From positions 111,887 through 175,886 of the forward strand of contig ML986659.1 of assembly GCA_010094045.1 (NCBI GenBank): a stretch of 64,000 nucleotides of DNA, written 5' to 3'. A model generated the notes under the pieces. That model did no database searches and was not told the origin of the DNA. It worked only from the letters and a program-made list of their open reading frames with translations. Each line of letters starts with the position of its first letter. Positions within the stretch are counted from its first letter, which is position 1. Position numbers and translations under genes: made by a program. This document shows, one piece after another, positions 47,301 through 59,439 of this stretch. The stretch comes from Lojkania enalia. Taxonomy: Eukaryota; Ascomycota; Dothideomycetes; Pleosporales.

Positions 47301-50300
47301 GACAGATTTGAAGTCCTGTACCTCCTCCAACAGCGCACTGAGAACATTCTCAGGCGAAAGGGGTAAATCGAGAGCCTCTTTCGCTTTCGAGATGTTCTCA
47401 GACTCGGTGCGCAGTTGGTTAAGCTTGTGATCGAAGGAAGTAAGTGTCGCAGAAGCTTCCGCAGGCGGTATATTTCCCGACACTGGCTTCTCCTCTTGCC
47501 ATTGCGCCGTGATATCAGCAATCTTCTGGTTGACAACCTTGTCTTCCGCAATAATCTTGGCACGAAGCCCATCCGCTTGGTCGTTTGCGATTTTGAGCTT
47601 CCTCTCCAAGACTTCGTTGAGCGTCTCCCACTCGTGGTCAATCTGCTGCATATGCAGCCAATCAGACGGGAATTGATAGCGCTGCCGACCAAGGGTCATC
47701 TGACCCTGTCGAAAGGTCTCGACCTCAGGCTCCCATACCAGAACCTTTCTTCTACATTGCTGGACGGTGGTGATGAACGAGACTGCTTGAGCAGTTGACG
47801 ATGCCTCTAGCGTCTGAACTTCCAAGTCTTTGCGAGCCCTCTCGAGCTCGCCATAAACTTCCACCATACGTTGGCCAAGTCGACTAGCAAACTTGACGAG
47901 AATTTCTTGCTGCCACTGGTCGTACTTGGCATTGACCTTGACCTGAGCTTGTTCATAGTCAACCGTCACATATCCGAAAGAACGGCTAATCTCGGAGTTA
48001 TCGAACGTAGCCCTGGTTTTCCGGATTTCTTGCAGTAACTGTAGCCATCGAGAAAGGTCCTCGCCAAGAATCTCGTAAACGTGCTCCGATTGTAAATCCC
48101 AAAGTGACTGGAACTGAAGCCACTCATCAACATAGGACGAGATATCCCGGAGTTTATCCTCGACCGCACCGTATACTTGCATCAAAGAATCGGTACAACG
48201 GCTGGGAAGGTCCGCGAACTGATTTGTGGAGGAGTCGTCCACCGCCTCGAGCCGCATCTCGTATCTAGACGCCTTGATCTTCTGCAGAGTGCAGATAACT
48301 GCGAGCCATTGTTGGAGCTGCTCTAGCCAATTGGCACGGGCATACTCGATTGGTGGATTAAGGTAGATGACCTGATTGCGCATTGTGATCTCAAGCGTGA
48401 GTCTCGACAACTTGGGCCTTTCTTCAGTCGTATCAGCCGGTGTAGGCTGGCTTGATGGCCGGTCATCTTCTTCCTCGACATTTGTGAAGACATCTATCCA
48501 TTGCGAGATGGCACGGCTCAGACGAACAAGCAAAATGGCCTCAATGCGAGCATTCATATCGGCTACCCATGATGTGAGGTTGGAATAGTTTTCAAGATTC
48601 AGTTGGTCAACAGAACGCTGAATAGTCTCCAAGTGTTGTCGGAAAGACTCTGTGTTGTAAGAACAAGTCTCCAGGTCTTTCAAAGCCCTTTCAACAATAG
48701 CATTAATAGCTACGAGGGTTGACACCTTCGTCTGCAGTAGCGAGGTGGCGGCAGCAAATTCTCGAACGAATTGGACATGTTTGCTTTCGCTGCGGACGGT
48801 CCCAGGGGCTCCGGAAGGGAAGGTAGGTTGCCGCACGTGGAGATCATAAGCATGCACAAAAGACTCCCATTTCAGCGGAACTCCCTTGGTGACAAGGGAT
48901 TGCGCATCGTTAAGGTACCCATTCAATAAAAGGGCAACACCAGCCATTTCTACAATCGAGCGAACAGTTTGGGTGTACGTCCGAACACTCTCCATGAGGC
49001 TCACGGCATACGGATACACTCGTTTGGCTTCTTTGGAGATATTGTTGATTCCGTGAGGTACCTGGTATCCTCGCCAAGTCAAGTTCCGAACTTCCTTGAA
49101 GAGCGCAATGACCTGCGCATCGAAGTTTACGTTCAGCTCAAGTATATTGCCAGCTGCACGATTTCGGGTGACAACGAAGAGGCGGCCTGATATAGAAAGT
49201 TTCCGCCGCGCAACCTCCTGCAGCCACGACTCAAAAATAGGTCGAGTGTCGAGCTTCTTCTTGAACATACTACTCTCCGCTTGAAGTTTTTGGCCCTCCG
49301 CATGGAGCGCCCAATCCTTGCCCAGGATGTCCTCAACTTTGCCCATATAATTTTCGAGCTGCGTCTCTATCTGCCGTGCCCAGATGACGGCACCAGATAC
49401 TGGGGGAAAGTCGCGGAGCTGAGCCATCGCATGAGCTTCTGAGTTACCATACTGCCGCTTAAATCGTTCATGAAGTGCCGAAATGTCTTGCTTAACATTT
49501 TCAATAAGCTGAGTTTGATACTCAGATATAGCTCCTCGAATCTTGGGCCGCACAAAAAGAGGATTGAACTTGGAGAAGACGCGGAACATTTCGTTGGCTG
49601 ATTTTGCCGTGCCCAAGCGATCTCTCAGCCGTGCAATGATAGAATTTTCAACTCTGGAAGTACGCTCGTTGTATTTCTGCTCAGCTTGCTCAAACAAGCG
49701 GGTCCCTTCTGAGGATACATCCATCACATCCACATCCTTTAGCACATCGTATGCTTGTGCTACCTCTTCAACAGCGTCAACATCGCCAATTTCCTCCACA
49801 ATGACGGCTTCCTTGACCTGCAAGCCATCCGAGAGACTAGAAAGTGACGACTGCGACCCAAGGACATTCACAATGGTTCGCTGGAGTTGCTCATGGTTTT
49901 TTCGGAACGTGGTAATGTACCTGAGGCGTTCCTCGGTCTCCCGGTGACGGGCTGCAATCTTGATTGGGATGAACTTTTCGTTCCTTCGCCTAGTTACTTC
50001 GCGGGCAACATTGGTGAATTCTTTGACATTTTCTTCCCATGTGCGCCAGATGCCTTCAGCTACTGTCATTATGGCTTGGAATTCGGGGTACTCCATATGC
50101 ATCAGAGTCCTCCCGTGGAGAAGCGCGCGCAATTGTGAATTAAGGTCACCAGAAATAGCTTCGACGAGAGGAAGAGCGCGACGGACCGGATATGGGCATA
50201 TTCGGAGCTTCTTGTTCATGTGGCTGAAGATCTGCTGGATCGCCTCCTGGACTTTCTGCAAAGAGGTGGCCGAAAGCAGCTCATCAAGAGGAAAGTCCCG

Positions 50301-51434
50301 CATCAGCTGGTTGTACTTTTGTACCAAATCCGTCGTCTCTTTCAATCCAGTGTCAGCACTAAAACTAACGGTGGCCTGGAAGCGCTTCGCGTTCTTCAGG
50401 ACGTCCAAAGTCAACTTCACACCGGGGCTGCTAAGTTGTGCTTCAATGTCTTCCAGCCGCGATTCCATAGAAAGCCAGAAATTGATTTCTTGTGTAGCTG
50501 TGCCGGTGTGCGCATCACGCGAAGTCTTGGTAATATTCTGGATAGACTTTATCCACCCGTTTACCGTTGCCTGCAACCCGTTGAGGAAACTGCTGTCGGT
50601 AAGAACTGCGGCAGGTAGCAGCTCTGGTGCCGGTTTCACATTACGTTCCTGGGCAGTCTCAAGCGCATTCTGAATCATAGGGTGCAATGGCAGGAGGAGC
50701 TCGGGAATCTCCACGTTCTGCTGCAGATGCTGGAGACTAAGTCCCAACTCCGCCATCTTCTTCTTGGCGGCCGAAATGCCGGTCCGAGCATCATTGTCAC
50801 CCTTGCTGTACGTTCCGGTCAGACTGCGCTGGCTCTTAGTGTAGCCATCAAAATACGGCTCAAGCGAATTCTGGAGAAACAAATGTATAACCTCGTAGGG
50901 CGAGGAATCCTGCGAAGAGGCATTATTATTGGAAATAGCGAAGCCAGGGAGAGTAACGATTTGGACTTGGGCACTAAGGGGTATCGCAGAATCAATGGGT
51001 ATCGGTCGTTTTATGACGACAATGAAAGCAGCGCAGGTTGGAGAAGGCAAAATTTCGGAGGAAAGAGTGTAGGTAAAATGCGCCGTAACGCCTAGAGATG
51101 CAGTCAGCGAAGAAGCTATCTGGATATCTTGGAGAGGCCTGCCATTTGGGGTGTCCAGCCCATCTATGCGTGAGTCCTCAACTCTGTCCTTCACGGCATA
51201 TATGACGGTCTGCGACTCCAAGGCAAACCGGGAGCATCGTTGCAGGGTGTCCTGTATCCGCGACGGCGACAGCAGACTGCCCGGCGAACGGAGGTCTTGC
51301 TCCGTTGCGCCGAGGTTGACATCGAGGACCTTCTCGAGGTAGTCGACGATGATCTGGGGGTCTATTGTTGGCGGCGTTGGACTCGGTGTGCGAATGCTGC
51401 CGTTGGCCGCCCCTGGGACCAACGGTCCCTCCAT
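38318..51434 (-). CDS. nudA: Cytoplasmic dynein heavy chain
   Basis: Motor subunit that moves cargo, nuclei and vesicles to microtubule minus ends. Start taken at ATG 51434 ([13 protein letters not shown]); the frame extends to an upstream TTG but not to an earlier ATG. Exon 1 is 51434-38817 and exon 2 is 38767-38318. The 49-nt intron joins EFNDSD to [13 protein letters not shown]. Total 4355 residues, normal for fungal DYN1/NudA. P-loops: AAA1 GPAGTGKT (about 1947), AAA2 GSSGSGKS (2241), AAA3 GPPGSGKT (2607), AAA4 GVSGSGKT (2949). The AAA1 Walker B region reads [13 protein letters not shown]. Coiled-coil stalk halves flank the microtubule-binding domain ([13 protein letters not shown], about 3320). 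Tail, linker, six-AAA ring and C-terminal region all appear intact. A 12.6-kb uninterrupted exon is notable in a genome where neighbours have several introns. Confidence 0.97.
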
Positions 51435-52084
51435 GGTGTCGTTCAAGGGCGGTATCGGGGAGGAGACATATGATTCGTCGCCTCCTAAGTGCTGGGGCAA
51501 GAAGGAGAGGTGGGTATTAATTAAGAGGGGGGTTAGGAGGGCAAAAAGAGGCCCCGTGGTGATGGAGATGAGTGTTGACTCGGCAGGGTCTCAAAATGTC
51601 CAGAGGTTGACGCGCGATGCCCCGAGGACGCGCGCCCGTGCGCCGCTCGATCAAGCCCTTGCCAATGCGATTCAGCCTTGGCAACAGCGCAGGGGAACGG
51701 TCCGATCGGAACACCAATCAGCCTTCCGATTGCAAAACTTGGAACGGACACTTAATCGCGAATCGTGTGAGACTTCTTCGAAGGTCCCTAGTGGTGATGT
51801 CTGGCCAAGTGAGTCAAGTATAGGGAGTCGAACTCCTTATCAACACGCTGTACACATTATTCCCCACTGGCTTTGAGAGCAGAGAGCAAAGCAAACAAAA
51901 GCGAAGTCAGCAGTCCTTGCCTCATCGGACCTAGCTCCGAGAGGAACCACCGCCGCGGTCACGTGTAGACGCGGTGATTGGACCGACTTCGCCAACTAGC
52001 CCCTGCATCGTCATCCCCGTCAATGAACAGCTCTCAAGACAGAGAAACACGATCCACATACTCTTACTACGATGAAAGAACTCT
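51435..52084. other. Dynein promoter / CLC 3' flank
   Basis: No gene. Contains the dynein upstream region, with a pyrimidine-rich stretch ending in TTCTTGCCCCAG just before the dynein frame (minus strand). That could be an acceptor for an additional 5' exon, though no convincing upstream exon was seen. Confidence 0.4.
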
Positions 52085-54892
52085 CTATCTTCCTGCAGTC
52101 CTCCCACGATCCTCCAGCTCAAGCTCCAGCGGACCGTCATCATCATCATTGTCCCTGCTACCCTCAGCTCCGCCTCTGCTCCGATCCTGTAGCTGCTCGC
52201 TGCCCTGACTTGTAGGACTAAGCAGCCTGATATCCTGCCCACCAATGCCCAGCTTCCGTCTAACAACGTTCAACTTATCGTCTATCCAGCCCGCTATCTG
52301 CCTCATGATGCCCCATATCAGTTCTTGGGTCCTCTCGCTCCCATTCTGCTGTGGATTCTCATTTGCCTCTACCTTGAACTGGTATTTCAAGCAATCTTTC
52401 ACCGTGACTAGTCCAGTAAGGCGGCCGCGATATTCAATCAGAATGGCTCGCGGTCCCATTTTCTTGAACAGCTCCATGACCGTTTCAAGGGGTATGCGGG
52501 GGTGCACCGTAAGCGGCGTAGGATCAATGAACTTGGACAAATCGACGCGCAGCTGTGCGGAGGTAGCAGACATTGTGTCAAAACTAGTAGCCGGCATAGA
52601 CGCCGAGGGAGTTCGCGAGTCTTGTCCGGCACCTGATGGGGTAAAGAAACATTGTGCGTGCGCGGGTGCCATCTGATCTCTCTTTGCCCTGTCGATGGCG
52701 TATCTCAGCTCTGTCCGGCCAATGTAGCCAACCAGTGTTTTTGAGCTAGAGTCTTCTACAATTGGATAACCTTGGTATTGGTTCTTGTTCATTATGCGTT
52801 CCAGAGCGCGTAACTCCAGGCCGGTTGCTGGAAGGGACACGACATTTGACGCCATGACTTGCGATACAGGCACTCCAAATGCGTGCTCCTCCTTGTTGTC
52901 AAGAAATGGATAACCATTGAACCATATAGCACGGTCGGCAATTCCACCGTGACCGAAGCGCTCGCCAACGGCTTTTGTAATACCAACCACAATCTACAGT
53001 ACCGTTAGCGGCAGTTCACGCGGGATACTCGTCGTTTACCTACCATAGTCGGAAGAATATATGTCAAGGCTCCAGTAAGCTCAAACATGATAACCACAAC
53101 TGATACAGTGATATGCATGATACCACTAAGAGCAGCCGCTGCTCCTAGGAAAGCATAGGTTCCAGGCGTAATGCAAGGAACATCCGGCTCGCATGCAGCG
53201 AAGAATTTGGAGTCTGGAAAAGACTCGTGAATATGCTGAACGAAAATGCCAACCATTCTGCCAAATGACGCGCCGATAGCCATCGACGGTACGAAGATAC
53301 CTGCGGGTACTTTGCATCCGTAGGAAACGATCACCAACAGGGTTCGGATAATCGTAGCAATGGCAAGGGAAAAAATCATATGCCAGCGATTTTGGACACT
53401 ATTATAATCAGCAGCGTATTAGAGAAGTATGTTATATCACTTACTCGCAAAGTTCGTCGTAATCATGGCCACCCTCGCATTCCAGGAACAGAATCTCCAT
53501 GCTTTCGGTCATATCAATTCTAAGGAACATATTAGGGTAGCAAATAGCAGCCGTCAGAACAGCCAATACGACTGACTCGATGATCGCGTACTTTGCAAGG
53601 TACTTCTTCCTAAAAGCCTGGACACGGAGGTTCCATTTAATGACGAAAGCGCCGTAAAGACCACCGAACACGCCGATGATCAAGTAGAACAGAATCTCAA
53701 AGAAGTGCCATGATCGATCATATTTAACCTGGAACATGACCAGCTGTCCCGTTCGAAAGGGATTCATTGCCTGTGCCTAGTCAATTTTGTGTGGTGTCAC
53801 GGGGTAAAGAGATATGCCCACCGCCAGCACAGCCGTAGCAACCAGCGCGCAGAAATAGCTTCTCCACATTGTCTTCAGCGGAAAGTAATTCGACATCTCT
53901 TCCAACGAAAACAGCACACCACCAATCGGACTTCCAAAAGCCACGCCGACTCCCGCCGCAGCACTTGCGCTCAGAATCTCTCTTGTCTTCGCTGCATTCC
54001 GTCTGTATTTGTCAAAGAACCGTGATATGACATTGCCCGTGCACACCGCATAGTGGACGCTCGGTCCTTCTTTCCCAATAGATAACCCAGAAGCAATTGC
54101 AAGCGGAAGTCCGATAGACTTTATGACCAACGTCCAAGCCCCCAGGAACCCTTTCATCACGAATCCCGCAATGATGCACTTGATCTCCGATATCCCCGAT
54201 CCAGCAGCATAAGGCGCAAAAGACTTGACAAGCACAGCAGCCGTCAACGAGAAAAGGGCGGCGAACAGGATATAAAGTAGGTAGTTCAGCGGCCAAAACC
54301 CGCTCCAGCGTTTCCACTCCGGGCATCCTATTCCACGTCAGCCAAATCCATCCCACGCCCCTCCCATTCCAATGAGAAATGGGACATATTGTATCATACC
54401 ATTCTCGGCGCCCCAGCAGCAGAAATTTTCGTTCAAATAAAACGCAGTTTCACAATAGCCCAACTTAACATCACTCAACCACTCGGTAACAATATTCAAA
54501 AAAGCCGCATTCAGTCCAATAGCCGCCCCAACCAATGTGACCACAATCCACGCCTGCCCTGCATCGTATGCCTCTGCAATCCGCCCCCTCCATCCTATCC
54601 GGCCTTCTCTTTGCCAGAAGCCAGCGCGCTCTTTCCGCCGCGCTTTGCGGCGGAGCTGCTCCCGCGCCGCATCCTGCACCCAGTCTATCGTTGTGAAGTC
54701 CTCATATCGCTTGATCTCGGCAATCTCCTCGTGGATGATGTCTTCAACGTGAGCTTCTTGCGCAGCCTCGGCATCGTCAGCAGGATCCTGGAGGGAAGCG
54801 GAAGTGTTTCGGCGACGCAGCGAAGGCGTGAACGAGGAGGAGCGAGCAGATTGAGGACGGGGCCGGGTTTGCGAAGAGGAGCTTCGATTCAT
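52085..54892 (-). CDS. CLC-family voltage-gated chloride channel / exchanger
   Basis: Five exons give 862 residues: 54892-54400, 54327-53822, 53770-53445, 53398-53044 and 52993-52085, with introns of 72, 51, 46 and 50 nt. Every join gives family text ([48 protein letters not shown]). Start chosen at [10 protein letters not shown]; an upstream in-frame ATG at 55054 would add 54 residues. The anion pathway motifs are GSGISE (207-212), GKEGPSVH with gating Glu251, and GIFVP (475-479). Two CBS domains follow in exon 5 (around [19 protein letters not shown] and [20 protein letters not shown] text). The gating glutamate is as in exchanger-type CLCs such as yeast Gef1, so an endomembrane Cl-/H+ role is likely but inferred. 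The acidic C-terminal tail ([14 protein letters not shown]) is unusual. Confidence 0.93.
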
Positions 54893-55621
54893 CGCATCGT
54901 GGAGTCGTAGTATACGCCGTATGTTGTACGCGAAATGACTGGAGCGAGCTCTCGAGGTCGGTAGACGGCCTGGTGCTCGACGCGGAGCTTCAGGTTGCCT
55001 GCGCCACCCGACGACGCCACAGGAGGGCAGAACCTTGAACTCAGCGAAATCCAAATTGTCTTGTAGATGAGATTATACGATAACATTTACCGTAGAACGC
55101 TTATGTATATTCCTTTCATCCGGTTGCTCGCTCTCTGGTATTTATTCGGATTATAATTCTCATTAGCAAAATCCATAAATAGGAATAAACAATTTTCACT
55201 AGAATCAACTCCACCACCAATACTTTCATATGATAGTCATCATAGCTCGGATAATCAGCGTGCTAGGCTCCAAAAATACCGTGCATGAATATTTCCACCT
55301 AAACCACAAGGCTAGACCTCCTACAGCTGTCTTTAGACTCAGAAACCTACCCGGCAAGTTGCGCACTCCACTACGCCAAGAATGAATGAAATCCGTAGGT
55401 TTTCTAGGTACTTGCCCAATCGGGCGAGTCGAGATGGTCTAGTCTCACTAGCGTTGGGTACGTAAAGGGAAAGTCCAGGTCCGTATGGGAGTGAAAGTGA
55501 TACTAGACAGCTATTTACTCGCCCTTTTCTCATCCCAAAAATTTGATATCTGTATTTCAAGACTCTTAATATCCTCATTATCTAAAGAGGAGAAAAAAAA
55601 ACATTCCTCTCATTTCAACTC
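54893..55621. other. CLC promoter / carboxypeptidase 3' flank
   Basis: No gene seen. Includes the possible 54-residue in-frame extension of the CLC protein (54893-55054), which is rich in Arg and Pro and is probably untranslated. Confidence 0.4.
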
Positions 55622-57166
55622 TCATATCATTTGACCAGCATAAGCAAAGCTCCTCTTCTCCAACCACCTCGTTACCAGCGCCAACGCTTCCCTCGGTTTA
55701 TCAAATGGCACCAAGTGCCCCGCACCGTCTACCGTACTAATAGCAAACGTCGTCTCCTTATCGTTAGATCCCATCTTCGTCTTGACCTCCTTGAACCAGC
55801 CGATTTCCTTGTCCCCATCCTTCCATATGTGCTTGGGCTGCGCAACGAACGCCGGTTGCCCTTTCCACGGCATGCTGCTCGCCCACTGAAGATTTCCAGC
55901 CGTATTGCACGCGAGATCTAGATTGCCTTGGTAGAACAGAACGTCGATTCCGTTCTCGAGGAGTAGGAGGACCTGCGGCTGCGTGCTGATGCCCAGGTCG
56001 GAGGTGAGCGTGAACGCCAGCGCGACTTCCTCTGAAACGACTGAGTAGCTTTTTACGGCTTTGGGCACCTGTAGTGCGTCCCAGACCCAGGGGAGGTTGA
56101 GGTATTCACCGATCCGCGGGATTTCGGCATAGCAGAGCTCATCTCTGGTTTCGCATGGGTAGGTAATGTCGAAGCGGTTGCGTCCGCCGGGCCCGGACTC
56201 ACCGTCGTAGTGTTCAATGACACCTTTCCAGCATACGGTTTCGGCAGCCTGACATATTGCGGGATCAGGATGTTGGTAACAGATGCGAGAGAGCTCCATA
56301 CAACGGGGTAAATTGGCGGCCATGATGTCGCAGCGAGTGCTATTGAAGATGGGGGAGTCGACGCCAGGGTTGGTGGTGCAGAGAGTTTCCCAGTAGCCGA
56401 AGGCTGTGTCGAGAGGGGAGACGTAACCATTGCCTACAAATATTGATTTGAGATTGATTTGTGGCCGCTTTGGATAAAAGAAGTTTTGCGTGACGATTTG
56501 GGCCCCAAGAGCAGGGACATAATGGCCCTATCCGATTAGTAAAGCTTATGCTAAATCCAGGGAAGAACTCACAGCGTAACTCTCTCCGGTAATATGGAAG
56601 TCTCTTTCTAGCAGATCAGGAAATATATCATGCACGAATATCTGTAGAAAATGATGCATATCTTCTGCAGCTGTGAAGCTAGTTCCGGGTAGAGGTATCC
56701 CTTTTTCTACGTATGAAAAGCCAACTCCGGCAGGTTGATCAACGAAAATAATGTTCGCATTCTTGCTCCATCCGTACTTGTTATAGATAGTACCATTTCC
56801 ATGCTCGTTGATTAGACACGGACCGAGCTCTTGCATCAAGCCAATCATGCCGGAGCCACCAGGGCCTCCAGTAAGCCATAGAAGCAACGGATCTTCGGAT
56901 GGAGAATTCTGTGACTCAAAGTACCAGAAGAAGATATGTTTAGAACCGACATCTAGCCAGCCAGTGTATTGCAGTGAGTGAGCATCACAGAGAGTATCGT
57001 TTTGCTGCTGTTTGATGCGTATTGAATGATGTTCAGAAAACCGACTCCAATAAATTTGGAAGTCCCCTGATTCTGACGGGTCTGACTTTTCATTAAGAGG
57101 CACTTGGGAGGTGAGGGTGGAAGAAGCAAGCACGGAGAATATTAGAAGGGACTGTAACAGCTTCAT
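55622..57166 (-). CDS. Secreted serine carboxypeptidase (S10 family)
   Basis: Exons 57166-56573 and 56527-55622, with a 45-nt intron (GTGAGT..GGATAG), join GESYA to [13 protein letters not shown] for a protein of 499 residues. Residues 1-20 ([20 protein letters not shown]) are a signal peptide. The S10 hallmarks are present in order: [13 protein letters not shown] (95-105), [12 protein letters not shown] (141-152), the nucleophile Ser196 in GESYA, catalytic Asp402 in [10 protein letters not shown], and His469 in [11 protein letters not shown]. Several N-glycosylation sequons (NDT, NGT, NST) occur. It removes C-terminal residues from peptides, in the vacuole or outside the cell. The absence of a long propeptide suggests secretion rather than a vacuolar CPY role. 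The intron falls immediately after the active-site motif. Confidence 0.93.
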
Positions 57167-57648
57167 GGCTCCAGCACTAAGGAGGCAATTAACTAGACAC
57201 CTTTAAATTGGGATTTCGAAAGAAATCTGCTAAGCATGCGACAGAATGATCAAATCTCAGTTTCGTTCAGTAGAATCTGCAACGAAGATTCTCTGGAGCA
57301 CCTAGAGAACGTTGTTGTGAGCGCCTAGTGATGACGAATGGAAGTGATGCGCTGTACCCGAAACAGAAGCTCTGTTGTGTTCCTGTGGCTGAAGCATGCG
57401 CCACAGGTTTGACCGACATGCAAACTTCCCACTTCAATTCTCCGACTCACCTCAACACCACGACTCGCGTCCTCGCGCGTACTCTGTCCAGCCCGCATAT
57501 CTGCGCTTCAGATTTCCGTGTCGTTGTAGTCTAGCATCTGAAACAACATCCGAATTCACTCGAATAATTTCACAGAAATTGTGCGCGCCGACTTTCCGCG
57601 GCGCATCGCCGAATCTCGAAGGTCGCTCCAACCAACGCAACTTCCACG
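57167..57648. promoter_or_regulatory. Divergent promoter region between carboxypeptidase and DPB3
   Basis: 482 bp shared by the two divergent genes. No specific element was identified with confidence. Short ORFs here on both strands are not coding by any evidence I see. Confidence 0.4.
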
Positions 57649-58567
57649 ATGCCTTACAACAATACTCCAATCGCTCCTTCTAATGAAGTTAGCGGCCAAG
57701 TATCACTTCCACGTAAGAATCACACCCCCGCCAGGTCTCTTTCACCACGAATTCCAGCCGCTTTCGTCCATCAACACCTAGCATGCTTGCCGTGAAATAC
57801 CGCGTGCGCTTTGCGTCCGACGAACCCCCGGTCTTGAACGTAGTCCCGCGTATCCCCCCCACCACCTTCTTTACCCAGCGTACCCAGTTCTCCCCACCAT
57901 GTCCGACAACGAAGCTAACGAGTCCGAACCATTAGTCGCCCGCGTCCAAAAGATCATAGCCGCGGACCCGGAGCGCACGCATGTGTCCAAGAACGCCTCC
58001 TTCGCCATCGCCCTCGCGACTGAGATGTTCATCCAGCACCTTGCCACCACGACGCACAACGTCGTTAAGGCGGAGCGCAAGCCCCGCCGCAACATCCAGT
58101 ACCGGGATGTCGCGTCCGCAGTCGCCAAGACGGATAACCTCGAGTTCCTGGTCGATGTTGTGCCCAAGACACTTACTTACGGGGAGTTTAAGAAGAGGAA
58201 GGAGGAGGCGGATAAGGTGAAGCAGATGCAGGGAGGTGCTGCAAGCAGCGGGCAGAACGGGGGAGCGGCAGCAGTGGACAAGAGTGGGTCTGTACAGACT
58301 GAGCCTCCTGTTGTGAATGGAGATGCTAAAGTTGAGGAGATGCAGCAGAATGGACATGGATCAGACTCTGTCGTAGAGGATGTGGACACTGAAGCCATGG
58401 AGGTAGATAAGAGGGAGGTACCGGTGACGGGGGCGGATGAAGATGAGGAGGTTGATCCGGCGGCGATGCAGATTGAGATGGAAATGCGGGGACCAAGAGC
58501 AAACGGGACAAGTCCAGTGATTGAGAGACGGACGAGCGGGTTTACGGCGATCAATGGGACGAAGTAG
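57649..58567 (+). CDS. DPB3: DNA polymerase epsilon subunit Dpb3 (histone-fold, POLE4-like)
   Basis: Two exons, 57649-57712 and 57936-58567, with a 223-nt intron (GTAAGA..ATTAG; perfect branch point GCTAAC at 57914-57919), give 231 residues. The join reads QVSLP|LARVQKIIAADPERTH, the usual LPLARVKKII start of this histone fold, so the obvious ATG at 57899 is intronic. It starts an in-frame 222-residue version lacking the true N-terminus. The fold continues with FAIALATEMFIQHLA, KAERKPRRNIQYRDVASAVA and FLVDVVPKTLTYGEF. The last 120 residues are acidic and low in complexity. Dpb3 pairs with Dpb4 in polymerase epsilon, helping hold double-stranded DNA and pass on parental histones. The C-terminal half is longer than the yeast protein's homologous region. 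Confidence 0.9.
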
Positions 58568-58794
58568 TACAAAGTCGGGATATGGGTAGGGCTGCATGGC
58601 ATACGGAGTCTATGGGATATCACCGGCATGAATGCGTTTTAAGTTATGGTTTAGCTTGTCCTTTGAGCTAAAGCTGGTCGGGCAAGGCAATATCAGATCT
58701 ATCTATTCAGATCGTACTTATATGCAGTGGACCGTCCTCCAAGGGTCAAATTCGGCGCTTCCTAATCGCAAAGCCTTCCCCCATAGATGGCCCT

Positions 58795-59439
58795 TCAATC
58801 GATACTCCAAACCTCTACATCTCCCACCCACCCCTCTTCGACCGTAATGCCCTCGAGTACATCCACTGTCCTCTCCCACGGAACCCCGAACCTCGCACTA
58901 TTAATCCTGCACATCCTCACTCCGCCAACTTCCTTCCCCTCGCTAACCGCCTTCCTAACCTGCTCTAAGCAATCCCTCATCGCGGGCCGCGTATTCGCCA
59001 AAATGACCTCGGGCTCATCCTTCGCCCTTCCATACTTAGCGCTCGTAAAAAGACACCCGATCCAATGCCTTGGTGCGGCGGGATCCGTCTCGCATGGCGG
59101 AATCAGCAGACAAGTACCCGTGGGGACGGGCGCAGTTTTGGGGTCATGAGTCGTGAGGCAGTGGGTGCGGTACTGGAGGTAGGCTTTGGGGTAGCGGGCA
59201 CGGAAGGCAAGGGCGATGCCGGCGCCCCAGGAGCCAAGGGTGTTACAGGCGTGGAGGAGGACCGTGTTGGATGGGGCGTTGAAGAGGTCGCCTTTGTGGT
59301 GAATGAGGGTGAGGTTTTTGATCTCTGGTTTGTCTGGTTTGCTGGCTGGAGGGTTGGTTGAAAGTGGAGAGCTGGGGGTTGGGGCGTTTGTGTCTGCCAT
59401 TGTTGATGTTGGAGTGGTTGTGGTTGAAGTAAGGGGCAT
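58795..59439 (-). CDS. POA1: Macrodomain ADP-ribose 1''-phosphate phosphatase (Poa1-like)
   Basis: Single exon of 214 residues from ATG 59439, or 201 from the second ATG at 59400 (MADTNAPTPSS), which may be the real start because the first 40 residues are Thr/Pro-rich and unstructured. The macrodomain starts at LTLIHHKGDLFNAPSNT, with the ligand-loop text LLHACNTLGSWGAGIALAF (61-79) and PKAYLQYRTHC. The later strand GCLFTSAKYGRAKDEP and the final RFGVPWERTVDVLEGI-type segment complete a Poa1-like domain. Yeast Poa1 removes the 1'' phosphate from ADP-ribose 1''-phosphate, a product of tRNA splicing. It converges with DPB3 (227 bp between stops) and diverges from the Rieske gene. Confidence 0.88.
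   Translation of the reverse strand: MPLTSTTTTPTSTMADTNAPTPSSPLSTNPPASKPDKPEIKNLTLIHHKGDLFNAPSNTVLLHACNTLGSWGAGIALAFRARYPKAYLQYRTHCLTTHDPKTAPVPTGTCLLIPPCETDPAAPRHWIGCLFTSAKYGRAKDEPEVILANTRPAMRDCLEQVRKAVSEGKEVGGVRMCRINSARFGVPWERTVDVLEGITVEEGWVGDVEVWSID

Noticed and set aside
38880..51342. Dozens of ORFs of 60-237 codons on either strand within the dynein gene
   Set aside because: They are other-frame shadows of one continuous, clearly conserved dynein reading frame.
51435..51500. Dynein start at the upstream TTG (51500)
   Set aside because: TTG is not a credible nuclear start here; the ATG at 51434 gives a normal length.
51780..51870. tRNA-like text (GGAGTTCGACTCC on the minus strand)
   Set aside because: The arm does not pair as a T-arm with a seven-base loop and no acceptor or anticodon stem could be formed.
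57899..57935. Start of DPB3 at ATG 57899
   Set aside because: This segment has a perfect branch point and acceptor, and the upstream exon supplies the conserved LPLARV start when spliced.
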